In this document: one piece after another, positions 10,088 through 19,486 of the stretch
Position numbering within the stretch: position 1 is the first letter of the stretch
How the letters are laid out: the number at the start of each line of letters is the position of its first letter
Assembly: GCA_001897435.1 (NCBI GenBank)
Contig: MKSV01000007.1
Location: forward strand, 1,488,001 to 1,552,000
Direction: 5' to 3'
Length of the DNA stretch: 64,000 bases
Source of the DNA: Acidobacteriales bacterium 59-55
GTDB lineage: Bacteria; Acidobacteriota; Terriglobia; Terriglobales; Acidobacteriaceae
The notes under the pieces: generated by a model
What the model saw: only the letters and a program-made list of their open reading frames with translations
Databases searched by the model: none
What the model was told of the DNA's origin: nothing
Made by a program: the position numbers and the translations under genes

Positions 10088-11173
10088 ATGGCAAAACCGC
10101 TTCGTAGTGACAATCCAGCGCCGCCGAACATGCAATTCAAGCATTTCGGTGTCCTCAATGACGGAAGCCAGAGCAGGTCGTCTCTGTTCACCTCCATCGT
10201 TATCAATGTTGTTATTGCGGTTGTCATCATCATCATCGGTGCGGTCGTAAAGACCACCGTTCTTCCACCGGAAAAGCTGGCCACGGTCATCGAGTTGCCG
10301 GTTAAGCCGCCGCCACCCGAACCCAAAATCGTCCCCAAGCTTCCCCCTCCGCCGCCGGTACAGAAAGCCGAAGCTCCCAAGATCAAGCTTCCGGAGCCGA
10401 AGTTGAACGAGCCCAAGCTCCCCGAGGTCAAGATGCCGCACCCGGCGCCGGTCGCGCTTCCCGCGCCGCCCAAGCGGATTCAACCGCCTCCGGCACCCCG
10501 CGTCGTCAATCTCGCGCAGGCAAGACCTGCGGCAGTGGTTAATAACTCTCCTCACCCCTCTCCCGTCTCCCTGGGGCGAGCCGATAATCCCATCGCGCCC
10601 TCCAATCGCCCTGCCGTCGCCGATGTGAATCTCGGAAATCGCGGACTGGCGGGCATGCCCGCTTCGAACACAGGCAGCGGTCCCGCCGCCAAAGCCGTCA
10701 GCCTCGGCTCCGGGTCTGCCGGCAGCCAAAATATGAACGGCAGGGACAATGCCGCTAACGCCGTGCGCGGCGTCAAACTCGGAGTCGCCGGTGCAACCGG
10801 GCCAATGAACTCCCATGGCCGCGCTGCGACCCCCGTCAGCATCGGTCAGCTCGCGCCTGCCCCGACACCTCGCGCCGAGACCCCCACCGCAACGCACTCC
10901 GGATCGGCTCCCAAGGTCTTATTCAAGCCTCGTCCGCAGTACACGGCGGACGCACTCAAGATGCACATCGAGGGCACAGTTTCCGTCCGGCTACGCGTTT
11001 CCTCCTCGGGTACGGTCCACGTGCTCGGGGTCACGCGCGATCTCGGCCACGGCCTCGGGGAATCCGCGGTCCGCGCCGTGGAGGGCACTCGCTTTGCCCC
11101 GGCAACCGATGCCTCGGGACGCCCCATCGACTGGGAGGGCATCGTCAACGTAGCCTTCCAGCTCGCCGGATAA
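10088..11173 (+). CDS. TonB-family energy transducer
   Basis: A 361-residue TonB-like protein. A cytoplasmic N-terminal stretch precedes one transmembrane helix (about 36-55, IVINVVIAVVIIIIGAVV), then a long Pro/Lys-rich periplasm-spanning segment (about 65-150, with PPPPEPKIVPKLPPPPP), a low-complexity Asn/Gly/Ala linker, and a C-terminal TonB domain about 275-361 (RPQYTADALKMHIEGTVSV and FAPATDASGRPI). TonB couples the ExbB/ExbD proton-motive force to outer-membrane transporters. No exbB, exbD or receptor gene is adjacent, so its receptor is unknown. Confidence 0.88.
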   Translation: MAKPLRSDNPAPPNMQFKHFGVLNDGSQSRSSLFTSIVINVVIAVVIIIIGAVVKTTVLPPEKLATVIELPVKPPPPEPKIVPKLPPPPPVQKAEAPKIKLPEPKLNEPKLPEVKMPHPAPVALPAPPKRIQPPPAPRVVNLAQARPAAVVNNSPHPSPVSLGRADNPIAPSNRPAVADVNLGNRGLAGMPASNTGSGPAAKAVSLGSGSAGSQNMNGRDNAANAVRGVKLGVAGATGPMNSHGRAATPVSIGQLAPAPTPRAETPTATHSGSAPKVLFKPRPQYTADALKMHIEGTVSVRLRVSSSGTVHVLGVTRDLGHGLGESAVRAVEGTRFAPATDASGRPIDWEGIVNVAFQLAG

Positions 11174-11253
11174 TCTTTTCCTGGTTGCCGCTTGACCAGA
11201 TTGCACCAACATTTACGAGGCCAACCGCAAGGTGGCCGCAGGAGCCGCAAACA

Positions 11254-13080
11254 ATGATCTTTGGGAAAAAATCCACCACCGGTGTGCTGCTGGCACTCTT
11301 CGCCCTCAGCACACTCCCCGCCAGTGCAGCCGCAGGCTTCCCGCACTTTGGAAAGAAATCGCAGGACCAGAGTCTGCCCACACGCAAGCTCACCGCATCG
11401 CAGACGGCCTTGATTGACAAGGCCATCGCACGCGAAAAGGTGGTGATCGCTACCCTCAAAGAGCGCGCTCCCCTGGTTGAAACCTACATCCAGACTATGA
11501 AGCCCGACGATGTCGTCAGCCAGGCTCCCGAGTCCGACCAGCACTTCCTCGGCCGTGTCGAGTTCGGTAACGTCATCGGCGATAACGGCTACGACGTTAA
11601 CAAGCCGCAGAAGGGCGTGGGCGGATTCTTTAAGAGCTCTGCCTCTTTCCTCACCGGCATCGGCAACAGCCTGCACCTGAACTTCAACTCCACCGGCTTC
11701 GTTCAGATGTTGCTGATCGACTCCAACGACTTTGATCGGCAGCATTACGCCTTCAACTTCGTGCGCAACGAATTTCTCGGCAATACGCCCACTGCCGTCT
11801 TTGATGTAACCCCTATCGGCAAGAACACCCGCGGCCGTTTTTTCGGTCGGATCTGGGTTGAGACCGGCGAGGGCAATATTGTCCGCTTCAACGGCGACTT
11901 TGCCGGCACGGACAAGGGCTACAGCGAGTACTACCACTTCGATAGCTGGCGCACTAATGTTCAGCCTAATCTCTGGCTTCCCACCTCGTCTTACGTGGAG
12001 GAGAGCGACCCGAAGAGCCCCTCGCACACTTTGAAGTTCAAGGCCATCACCCACATCTGGGGCTACTCGCTCAAGGTGCCGACCAAGGACTCCGAGAATA
12101 CCTCTCTTGAGGTCGTAGGTGCCACCGATGTCAGCAATGATGCCCAGGATGTAAGCCCGCTCGGCGCGCAGCGCGCATGGGTTCAGCAGGCAGAGGACAA
12201 CATCATTGAACGTCTCTATCAGGCAGGCCTGCTTGACGCCCCCAGCGACTTCGATAAGACCCTCGGCGATCTCGCCAACAACATTCTTGCCTACAACAAC
12301 ATCACTCTTTCGCGCCCCATCCGCGTCCGCACCCTGCTCACGGAACCGCTGGAGTCGCTCGCCATCGGCAACACGATCGTCATCTCCAAGGGTCTGATCG
12401 ATACCACCGGCGTCGTCACCCAGGACGGCGCGCAGCAGACCGGCAACCTCAACGCGATCCTGGCCTTCCAGATCGCTCACATCATCCTTGGCCACCGCCT
12501 CGACACCAAGTACGCCTTCAACGACCAGCTTCTCTTCCCCTCGGACTCCGTCTTTCAGCGCATCCCCATGCACCACACCGATGCCGATAACGAGGCCGCT
12601 GCGAAGAAGGCCATTGAACTGTTGAATGCCAAAGAACTGGTCAACGGGCAGCAGTACTTTGGCCTCTACCTGCAGCAGCTTCAGCAGCGCATCAAGGCTC
12701 TGCAAGCTCTCAATCAGCCGCTCATCGGCGACGGCCTCGTCAAGAGCGACAAGGACTCCACCTTCTGGCTACAAGCCTTGGAGAGCAAGAGTCCGAAGCT
12801 TGATATGAAGGATCTCAAGCAGCAGGCAGCCATGCCGCTCGCGGCATTCCTCCGCTTCGACCCATGGACCGATAAGGTCACCGTCATGCATACCGCCTAC
12901 GAGCCGCTGCTCAGTCCGGCTGACAAGATGCCATTTGAGGTCATGCCCATCTATTACAAGCTGAGCTACTACCAGGCCCCCGCACCGGCTGGCACAACCG
13001 CACCCAACCCTGCGGCTCCCGCCGATGCGACTCAGCCGGGAACAGCAACGCCTCAACCGGCGACACCGCCGCAACAGTAA
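11254..13080 (+). CDS. M48-like protein with degenerate zinc-binding motif, exported
   Basis: A 608-residue protein starting at MIFGKKS, with AGGAG upstream. It has a signal peptide (TGVLLALFALSTLPASAAA). The region 300-460 resembles M48 (Ste24/BepA-like) peptidases: a strand-turn region IAIGNTIVISKGLID, then AFQIAHIILGH. In active M48 enzymes this helix reads HExxH. Here the first His and the catalytic Glu are replaced by Phe405 and Gln406, while His409 is kept. The later acidic ligand region (DADNEAAAKKA) keeps a Glu but lacks the usual Asp. It is therefore probably an inactive pseudopeptidase. The C-terminal 40 residues are Pro/Ala/Thr-rich. Confidence 0.72.
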   Translation: MIFGKKSTTGVLLALFALSTLPASAAAGFPHFGKKSQDQSLPTRKLTASQTALIDKAIAREKVVIATLKERAPLVETYIQTMKPDDVVSQAPESDQHFLGRVEFGNVIGDNGYDVNKPQKGVGGFFKSSASFLTGIGNSLHLNFNSTGFVQMLLIDSNDFDRQHYAFNFVRNEFLGNTPTAVFDVTPIGKNTRGRFFGRIWVETGEGNIVRFNGDFAGTDKGYSEYYHFDSWRTNVQPNLWLPTSSYVEESDPKSPSHTLKFKAITHIWGYSLKVPTKDSENTSLEVVGATDVSNDAQDVSPLGAQRAWVQQAEDNIIERLYQAGLLDAPSDFDKTLGDLANNILAYNNITLSRPIRVRTLLTEPLESLAIGNTIVISKGLIDTTGVVTQDGAQQTGNLNAILAFQIAHIILGHRLDTKYAFNDQLLFPSDSVFQRIPMHHTDADNEAAAKKAIELLNAKELVNGQQYFGLYLQQLQQRIKALQALNQPLIGDGLVKSDKDSTFWLQALESKSPKLDMKDLKQQAAMPLAAFLRFDPWTDKVTVMHTAYEPLLSPADKMPFEVMPIYYKLSYYQAPAPAGTTAPNPAAPADATQPGTATPQPATPPQQ

Positions 13081-13213
13081 ATACCGGAGAGCGTGGGAGA
13101 TCAGGCTGCCGAAGCTGCCTCCCGCGCTCTTTTGATTCCTTTTGATATAGCCGGCCGTCTTTGAATTTCGTCGTCCTTTTGCCTACACACAAACTCCCCA
13201 GGAGGCAATCATT

Positions 13214-13759
13214 TTGAAGCTGCACACTCTCATCGGCTGTTTCGCTTGCGCGCTTGGCCTCACTACGTTCTCGCACGCGCAAGCTATCCCCACCGCAACC
13301 CGCTCAGGCAGTCTTCAGATCGGCGGCGGTGTAACCTATGCCCGCCCCGACTATGGCAGGCCCATTAAGGGCCTCAGTATCTATGGCGACTATGACTTCA
13401 CGAAGCACTTCGGCATCGAAGGGGACATTCACTTCGTCAACCTGTGGACACAGGATGACATCGGCGAAACCTCCTACCTCATCGGACCGCGCTATCGTAT
13501 GCACTATGGCCGTTTTACTCCTTACGTTAAAGGTCTGGTCGGCTTCGGACAATTCATGTATCAGTATCCCAGCATCTACCCATCTGCCGCGACCTATACC
13601 TACAAGATCTACGCTCTCGGCGGAGGAGTCGACCTGCGCGCCACAAAGCATCTGAACGTCCGAGCCTTCGATATCGAATTTCAAGGATGGCCGGGCTATC
13701 CTCCGGATGGACTTACGCCGATAGTAATGACAGTTGGCGCGGCGTATTCTTTCCACTAG
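13214..13759 (+). CDS. Outer-membrane beta-barrel protein (OmpA/OmpW-like), paralogue 1
   Basis: A 181-residue secreted protein starting with TTG, chosen because AGGAGG lies ten bases upstream and the signal peptide (LIGCFACALGLTTFSHA) follows at once. The mature part alternates strand-like segments typical of an 8-strand barrel (LQIGGGVTYARPDYG, LSIYGDYDFTKHFGIEGDIHF, YLIGPRYRMHYGRFTPYVKG) and ends in an aromatic residue (AYSFH), close to the outer-membrane insertion signal. It is a paralogue of the next gene and follows it in tandem order. Function beyond a porin-like barrel is not evident. Confidence 0.8.
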   Translation: MKLHTLIGCFACALGLTTFSHAQAIPTATRSGSLQIGGGVTYARPDYGRPIKGLSIYGDYDFTKHFGIEGDIHFVNLWTQDDIGETSYLIGPRYRMHYGRFTPYVKGLVGFGQFMYQYPSIYPSAATYTYKIYALGGGVDLRATKHLNVRAFDIEFQGWPGYPPDGLTPIVMTVGAAYSFH

Positions 13760-13858
13760 GCTCTTCATCGTCGTTTAGTTCGAAGGCCGCCAATCACACG
13801 CCATTCGCAGACAGATCGCCGTAGGTTCGGCGATCTGTCTGTTTTCCGGGAGACCTCC

Positions 13859-14392
13859 TTGCTCACAAGAGTCCTCGCCTTGATGTGCCTGATCGCAATG
13901 GCATCGCATCTCCATGCCCAGGCCAAACCGACCGCCTCCCGCAAAGCTGATTTCCAGGTTGGAATCGGCTTCACGAATGCCAATTCCGACTATCTACCCA
14001 ACCGCATCAACGGCGGCAGCGCCTACTTCGACTTTGATTTCAGCCGTCACCTCGGCATCGAAGGTGCCTTTCGCTTCGTCAAGGACGGGCATGGTTCGGA
14101 GATTTATGAAAAGACTTACGAGATCGGCGGCCGCTACCATCTCACCTATGGACGCTTCATGCCCTACGGCAGGGTGATGTATGGTCGCGGCGTATTCAAT
14201 TATCCTGCCTACCCCGGATACCCCCACTCCAATCTCGCCTATAACCTCTTCGCGGGCGGGGCAGGCCTCGACTACAGACTGTTGACTCACCTCAATGCGC
14301 GAGCAGATTTCGAATATCAGCGCTGGTTGGGTTTTCCTCAAAACGGCCTGACTCCGAATCTGCTGACCTTCGGCGCGGCGTATCACTTCTGA
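13859..14392 (+). CDS. Outer-membrane beta-barrel protein, paralogue 2
   Basis: A 177-residue paralogue of the preceding gene, also with a TTG start preceded by GGGAGA. Shared landmarks include an FDFSRHLGIEGAFRFV segment, the YEIGGRYHLTYGRFMPYG strand pair and a C-terminus AAYHF ending in Phe. A signal peptide (RVLALMCLIAMASHLHA) is present. The two genes lie 100 bases apart and look like a tandem duplication. Substrate or role is unknown. Confidence 0.8.
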   Translation: MLTRVLALMCLIAMASHLHAQAKPTASRKADFQVGIGFTNANSDYLPNRINGGSAYFDFDFSRHLGIEGAFRFVKDGHGSEIYEKTYEIGGRYHLTYGRFMPYGRVMYGRGVFNYPAYPGYPHSNLAYNLFAGGAGLDYRLLTHLNARADFEYQRWLGFPQNGLTPNLLTFGAAYHF

Positions 14393-14424
14393 CGGACCAG
14401 CCTTGCGCAGCTTCGGCCGGGGCC

Positions 14425-16044
14425 TTAGATCCGAATCACCACATGACCGGGACAGTGGCTCTTCGCCTCGGTTACCAGCCGCTCTACCAGGCCTTCCCCG
14501 TGCCGAGCCAGAAACCACACCCCTGCAACCAACCGTTCCTGCGGATGCCCCTCAGGAAACAGATTCAGCGTGATCGCCGCAGCGTGTTTGCCCAGGCTGG
14601 CTTCCTTCTGCAGTTCGAATGACGATGCCATCCTCCGCAGCCTGTTCATCTGATACCGCATCTTTGATCCTGCGACGTCTGCGGTCCGCCCCAGCGACTC
14701 GTCAAGCCTCCCCATATACTCCGTCGCCGCCATCAACGCTTCATCGAGCGCATCGCCTGCCGCCGCAAACTTCCGCTTCGCTTCCATCGGCATTGCGCGA
14801 GCGCCCAGCCGCTGCGCCAACTCTTCCGCGGTCGTCATCGCATCCGGCAAGTGCATGCCGTGCGTCTCCATCACCGCCGCAATCGCCGGCTCCAGAATCG
14901 TCCCGCTCAACCGCGGCAACACCGGCGTCATCCGGCCCAGAATTGCCTGGTACAAGACCGCGCTCTGCGCGAAATACGCAATCTCCGACGGACCGCCGAT
15001 ATAGGCTGCCGTGGGGAGGATGGTGTCCTGAAAAACCGGCCGCAGCAGCGCATTCGGACTCAATCGCTCCGGCTCCTTCTCGAGAATCTGCAGCAAAGCC
15101 GCCGTCGAATACACGTGCCGACCTGCCTTCCACCCACCGTCCGCAGTGCGTCGGAGCGCCAGGCGCTCTCCATCTGCATTGCAGACCAGAAAGAGCAGGC
15201 TCATCTCCTCCGCCACCTTCACCTGAGCGTGGTAGCCCAATGACTCAAGCTCGGCAGTCCGCTGCAATAATCCCGCTTCCAATTCGTCGGCATGTTCAAT
15301 CGCGTAGCGTAACGTCCCGGCCGCCAATGCGTGGAACTCGCGCGACGCGGCATCCATCACGATTAATCCCTGATCGGCGAATAGATGCGCCATCAAGCGC
15401 GCAAAAGCCCCACCCAGCGTCTGTCCTGCTGTATAGCACTCGCGCAGCGTCTCCCACACCGGGGCAAATCCCAGCAGTTCACCAGCCTGCTCGAGCACCG
15501 GCTCCATCTCCGTGCCCAGAACAATGCTGCCCACCTCGACCGCACCGTGCGGCTTGAATTCGGCCCGAAGCGTCTCGACCGTCGTCTTGGTCAGCAGCGC
15601 AGCCTGGTTGACCTCAGGTAAGTCATGGTCTTCGGTCGCCAGCCAGAATACCGGCACGTGCTCCACGCCCGACACCCGCGTCGCTTCCTCGGCCCGCGCC
15701 ACTGCCGTCGCTGCCTTCAGGAGGGTCAGCAGCGGCCCCCCAAACAGTCCGACCTGCTGGCCGGTCACGACCGCCCGCGCCCCATGGCGCAGCTTCTCGA
15801 TATTTGCCATTGCCGCGGCGCCTGCGCCGAACTCCGCACTCTGCCGTGCCAGCGCATCCGCCAGCAGCGAAGCATCGCCGCCCGCATGGGCTTCCGCTGC
15901 CCGCATCCAGCGGCTTGCCACCGGCCCATCCCCGTACCACCGCCGCACCGGCGAATCCGCCGGGCTATCGCCCATGGCGAGATAGCCGCGATAAAGCTGC
16001 GACACATGCGGCAACATTGTGATCGGGTAACACTCAGCGCTCAT
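14425..16044 (-). CDS. bshC: Putative cysteine ligase BshC (bacillithiol biosynthesis)
   Basis: A 539-residue protein matching BshC in length and landmarks: N-terminal PHVSQLYRGYLA, the Rossmann-like GARAVVTGQQVGLFGGPLLT, FWLATEDHDLPEVNQ, and GGPSEIAYFAQSAVLY. BshC adds cysteine to glucosaminyl-malate in the last step of bacillithiol synthesis in the cytoplasm. The open frame extends upstream to 16485, but homology begins at MSAECYP (16044), and the extension overlaps the divergent Nudix gene. bshA and bshB are not in the window. Confidence 0.9.
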   Translation of the reverse strand: MSAECYPITMLPHVSQLYRGYLAMGDSPADSPVRRWYGDGPVASRWMRAAEAHAGGDASLLADALARQSAEFGAGAAAMANIEKLRHGARAVVTGQQVGLFGGPLLTLLKAATAVARAEEATRVSGVEHVPVFWLATEDHDLPEVNQAALLTKTTVETLRAEFKPHGAVEVGSIVLGTEMEPVLEQAGELLGFAPVWETLRECYTAGQTLGGAFARLMAHLFADQGLIVMDAASREFHALAAGTLRYAIEHADELEAGLLQRTAELESLGYHAQVKVAEEMSLLFLVCNADGERLALRRTADGGWKAGRHVYSTAALLQILEKEPERLSPNALLRPVFQDTILPTAAYIGGPSEIAYFAQSAVLYQAILGRMTPVLPRLSGTILEPAIAAVMETHGMHLPDAMTTAEELAQRLGARAMPMEAKRKFAAAGDALDEALMAATEYMGRLDESLGRTADVAGSKMRYQMNRLRRMASSFELQKEASLGKHAAAITLNLFPEGHPQERLVAGVWFLARHGEGLVERLVTEAKSHCPGHVVIRI

Positions 16045-16179
16045 CGCGGCCACAATCCTCTTGCTGGCAGTTCGTTCCGGAGCCGCCCAGAAACTGCGGC
16101 ACCTATCCACCTTACTATCATCATGTATCCGTTGGATGCCTAACCTCCAACTCACGATGCAGGATGATACCGTAGCTCT
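16045..16179. promoter_or_regulatory. Divergent promoter region bshC/Nudix
   Basis: A 135-base gap between divergently transcribed bshC and the Nudix hydrolase gene, so both promoters must lie here or just upstream. No specific operator is recognised. Confidence 0.4.
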
Positions 16180-16839
16180 ATGGCCATCTCGACGAAAAGA
16201 TCTCCCGCCGCCAAGCCCAAAGCGCCTTCCCAGGCGGTCTTCGGCAAGCCCAAAACCTCTGCCAAAAAGAAGACTTCGGCAACAAAGGCCACCGTTCTCT
16301 CTTCGAAGCTCGCCTACGACGGCAAGGTCTTTTCCATCTTCACCGAGAAGGTGATCGAGCCCGGCTCCACAGAACCCCGCACCCGCGATGTCATCCACCA
16401 CAACGGTTCCATCGTGGTTCTCGCCGTCGATGAGTCCAGGAATCCCAAAGACCCGGATATCATCCTCATCCGCCAGTATCGCCATGCCGTCGGTCAGTTT
16501 CTGCTCGAACTGCCTGCTGGGCGCATCGAGCCACGAGAAGCTCCCCTAGCCGCAGCAAAACGCGAGATGATTGAAGAAACAGGCTTCCGCGCCAGGCGCT
16601 GGACGGTGCTTACGAAATACTTTGCCAGTCCCGGCTTCCTCGGTGAGTCCATGCAGATCTACCTCGCCCGCGACCTTCGCGAAGGTGCAGCGAACCCGGA
16701 AGAGGACGAACATATCGAGATCGTTCGCACTCCCCTCTCCCAGGCGCTCTCTCTGATCGCCGCCAACAAGATCCACGACGGTAAGACCTTGATCGGAGTC
16801 TCCCTCTACGCCGCCGCTCGCCGCGAAGGTCGCCTCTGA
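16180..16839 (+). CDS. Nudix hydrolase (ADP-ribose pyrophosphatase-like)
   Basis: A 219-residue Nudix protein. The Nudix box follows the GX5EX7REUXEEXGU rule, running from GRIEPRE to KREMIEETGF, with all metal-binding glutamates present. The strand before it (DIILIRQYRHAVGQFLLELPAG) is typical of the NudF/ADP-ribose pyrophosphatase group. The first about 40 residues are Lys/Ser/Ala-rich and probably disordered, longer than usual for the family. It is divergent from bshC. Substrate specificity is inferred only. Confidence 0.88.
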   Translation: MAISTKRSPAAKPKAPSQAVFGKPKTSAKKKTSATKATVLSSKLAYDGKVFSIFTEKVIEPGSTEPRTRDVIHHNGSIVVLAVDESRNPKDPDIILIRQYRHAVGQFLLELPAGRIEPREAPLAAAKREMIEETGFRARRWTVLTKYFASPGFLGESMQIYLARDLREGAANPEEDEHIEIVRTPLSQALSLIAANKIHDGKTLIGVSLYAAARREGRL

Positions 16840-17102
16840 GTGCGTGACACGATCCTGAAAGGATGCCCAAACCTTCTGCCGACCTCGGGTGATCGGGTCG
16901 GGCATCCATACCTTTGACATTGCCACGCGAACAAACTGCGTCGAAACCACCGATTGCTGAGTAGAATTCTCCACCCTGCAAGACAAAAACTCCCTCTATT
17001 TCCGAACAAAATACCCGGAAAACTCCGCGCCCAACTCCTGCGTCTGATTCAGATAAGTCGTGAGTCGCGCAATGCGCAACGCACTAAAAGGGAGCTGTTC
17101 AA
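16840..17102. other. Upstream region of the cold-shock gene
   Basis: About 260 bases without a gene precede the cold-shock protein. Long 5' untranslated regions that act as thermosensors are known for cspA of Escherichia coli. No conserved cold box is recognised here, so a similar role is only possible. Confidence 0.3.
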
Positions 17103-17321
17103 GTGGCACAATATAAAGGCACCGTAAAGTGGTTCAATAACGCAAAAGGCTACGGGTTCCTCGGCCGCGATGATGGAGCCGACGTGTTCGTTCACTACAG
17201 TTCCATCCAACGCGAAGGCTACAAGAGTCTAAAAGAAGGCGACGAAGTAGAATTCGACATCATCGAAGGCAGCAAAGGCCCTCAGGCCGACCAGGTCAAT
17301 CGCCTCAAAGAGGCTGTTTAA
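17103..17321 (+). CDS. Cold-shock domain protein (CspA family)
   Basis: A 72-residue single cold-shock domain with GTG start and AAGGGAGC upstream. RNP1 (KGYGFLGRD) and RNP2 (VFVHYSSI) are present, the aromatic patches that bind single-stranded nucleic acid. It acts as an RNA chaperone in the cytoplasm. Note the L in KGYGFLGRD where most CspA proteins have I. Monocistronic. Confidence 0.95.
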   Translation: MAQYKGTVKWFNNAKGYGFLGRDDGADVFVHYSSIQREGYKSLKEGDEVEFDIIEGSKGPQADQVNRLKEAV

Positions 17322-17445
17322 TCGAGATCTTCGCCCGGCCCGCCCTTATGGACGTGCATCCGCATCACCTGCCGTTGCATACTGACTGAGCAGCCGGGCG
17401 AAGACTGCGCACAGCAGAATCGAACAGACCCGGCGCATCTACTTC

Positions 17446-19203
17446 ATGGACAACATCACCATTGCGCGCCTGCTCGATGAAACTGCCGCGCTGCTTGAGA
17501 TCGACGCCGCCGATCCCTTCCGCATCCGCTCCTACCGTCGCGCCGCCGAGGCCGTCGAACAGCAGACGACGCAACTCTCTACCCTGGTCGCTGAACCCAA
17601 ACAGCTCCTCGCCATCCCCGGCATCGGCAAAGGCATGGCCGCCAACATCGTCGAACTGGTTGCCACAGGCACCATGCCGCTCCGGACAGAACTTCTTACC
17701 AAATACAAGCCGACGATGCTCGAACTCCTGCGGCTCCCGGGCATGGGGCCCAAGACCGTCGCCCTTGTCTGGTCCGCTCTCCAGGTCGCCGACATCGACG
17801 GGCTGGAAGCAGCAGCAAAGGCCGGGCACCTCACAAAGCTCCCCCGCATGGGCGAAAAGTTCACGACTAAGCTTCTCAAAGGCATCGAGGACTACCGCAA
17901 AAACTCCAGCCGCTTCCGCGTCGACCAGGCCCACGACCACGCCGAAAAGATCTCCGCCCTCATCCGCGCCTTTCCCGGCATCGAGACCATCACTCCCGCG
18001 GGATCTCTCCGCCGAGGCCGCGAGACCGTCGGCGACCTCGATCTGCTCGTCACCGGCCCTGCCTGCGAACCCGACGTCGTCGCCGCCGCGGTCGAGCACG
18101 TCGCCACGCTGCCGCTGATCGACAAACTCCTCGCCCGTGGTCAGAACAAGGTCTCCTTTACCCTGCGCAATAACCTCCAGGTCGACGTTCGCCTGCTTCC
18201 CCGCGCCAGCTATGGAGCCGCCCTGCAATACTTCACGGGCTCGAAGATGCACAACGTCGCCCTGCGCCAGCGCGCCATCAAACGCGGCCTCACCCTCAGC
18301 GAATACGCTCTGCTGCGATTGGAAGACAACAAGATTATCGCCTCTGAAAGTGAAGAGGCTATCTACAATGCTCTCGACCTCGACTACATCCCGCCCGAGC
18401 TGCGCGAAAACGGCGGCGAGCTCGAAGCCGCCGCTACCCACGCTCTTCCGCAACTCATCACGCTGGCCGACATTCGCGGCGACCTGCACATGCACACCGA
18501 CGCCACCGACGGCCGCGACACCATCCGCCAGATGGCCGAAGCAGCACTGGCCCGCGGCCTCGCCTATATCGCCATCACCGACCACTCAAAGAATCTCGCC
18601 ATGACCAACGGTCTCGACGACGCCCGCGCACTCGTCCACATCCAGCGCATCCGCGAAGTCGACGCGGAACTGAACGACAAGTACGAAGGTCGCATCCGTG
18701 TGCTTGCCGGCATCGAAGTCGACATCCTGGCCGAGGGCCAGCTCGACCTCGACGACAGCGCCCTCGCCCAGATGGACATCGTCATCGCCAGCGTACACAG
18801 CCGCTTCGACCAGCCCATCGAGCAGATGACCGATCGCATCCTCCGCGCCATCGAGAACCCGCACACCCGCATCCTCGGTCATCCCACCGGCCGCAAGGTC
18901 CTCAGCCGCGAAGCCTACGCCGTCCACATCGACCAGATCCTCAAACGAGCCGCCGAGTTGGGAGTGGCCGTCGAACACAACGCCTCGCCGGCAAGAGCCG
19001 ACCTCAACGACCTGAACCTGCGCCTCGCCAAACAACACGGCTGCAGGATCACGGTCAACACCGACGCCCACGCCACCGAAGAACTCGACCAGATGCGCTA
19101 CGGCATCACCCAGCTCCGCCGCGCCTGGCTCACCCCCGCCGACCTTCTCAACACCCAACCCACTGCCGCAGCCCTCCTCACCCAGCTCCGCCCCAAACCC
19201 TGA
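17446..19203 (+). CDS. polX: DNA polymerase/3'-5' exonuclease PolX
   Basis: A 585-residue bacterial X-family polymerase. Order: N-terminal 8-kDa-type domain with helix-hairpin-helix (IPGIGKGMAANIVELV) and a second HhH (LPGMGPKTVALVW), the polymerase palm with GSLRRGRE followed by GDLDLLV (two metal-binding Asp) and the third Asp in LQVDVRLLP, then a C-terminal PHP domain starting DLHMHTDATDG and ending with VNTDAHATEELDQM. PHP histidines and aspartates look intact, so 3'-5' exonuclease and AP-site activity are expected. It takes part in base-excision and gap repair. Confidence 0.94.
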   Translation: MDNITIARLLDETAALLEIDAADPFRIRSYRRAAEAVEQQTTQLSTLVAEPKQLLAIPGIGKGMAANIVELVATGTMPLRTELLTKYKPTMLELLRLPGMGPKTVALVWSALQVADIDGLEAAAKAGHLTKLPRMGEKFTTKLLKGIEDYRKNSSRFRVDQAHDHAEKISALIRAFPGIETITPAGSLRRGRETVGDLDLLVTGPACEPDVVAAAVEHVATLPLIDKLLARGQNKVSFTLRNNLQVDVRLLPRASYGAALQYFTGSKMHNVALRQRAIKRGLTLSEYALLRLEDNKIIASESEEAIYNALDLDYIPPELRENGGELEAAATHALPQLITLADIRGDLHMHTDATDGRDTIRQMAEAALARGLAYIAITDHSKNLAMTNGLDDARALVHIQRIREVDAELNDKYEGRIRVLAGIEVDILAEGQLDLDDSALAQMDIVIASVHSRFDQPIEQMTDRILRAIENPHTRILGHPTGRKVLSREAYAVHIDQILKRAAELGVAVEHNASPARADLNDLNLRLAKQHGCRITVNTDAHATEELDQMRYGITQLRRAWLTPADLLNTQPTAAALLTQLRPKP

Positions 19204-19486
19204 CAGAATCTATCGAAATAGCGTCGCCTGAGGGAAGAGCCATCTCGACGGTGGGCCGGACAGTCCCTTTTGAGAATACCCCCCTTTAGAATCAATAGCT
19301 AAGGGAAACCCATCCTGGATCCTCCGGGAAAGAAGAGGGGTGCGTGAATTTAAATGGTGCAATGACCAGCAGTTCGCATGGGGCTTATGTGCATCTGAAA
19401 AGTTAAATTGCAGCTCCATGCTTGCAACTCTGCCTCCCCGGCAATCCAGATCAAACAATCCACGCCATACGCTGTATCCTAAAAAC

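Noticed and set aside
10846..12705. A 619-codon antisense frame over the TonB-like and M48-like genes
   Set aside because: It lies fully opposite well-supported genes with recognisable domains and has no family. High GC creates long antisense frames here.
16045..16485. Upstream extension of bshC to 686 codons
   Set aside because: BshC is about 540 residues, homology starts at MSAECYP, and the extension runs into the divergent Nudix gene.
17365..18585. A 406-codon antisense frame over polX
   Set aside because: Opposite a complete polX with intact catalytic residues, no family recognised.
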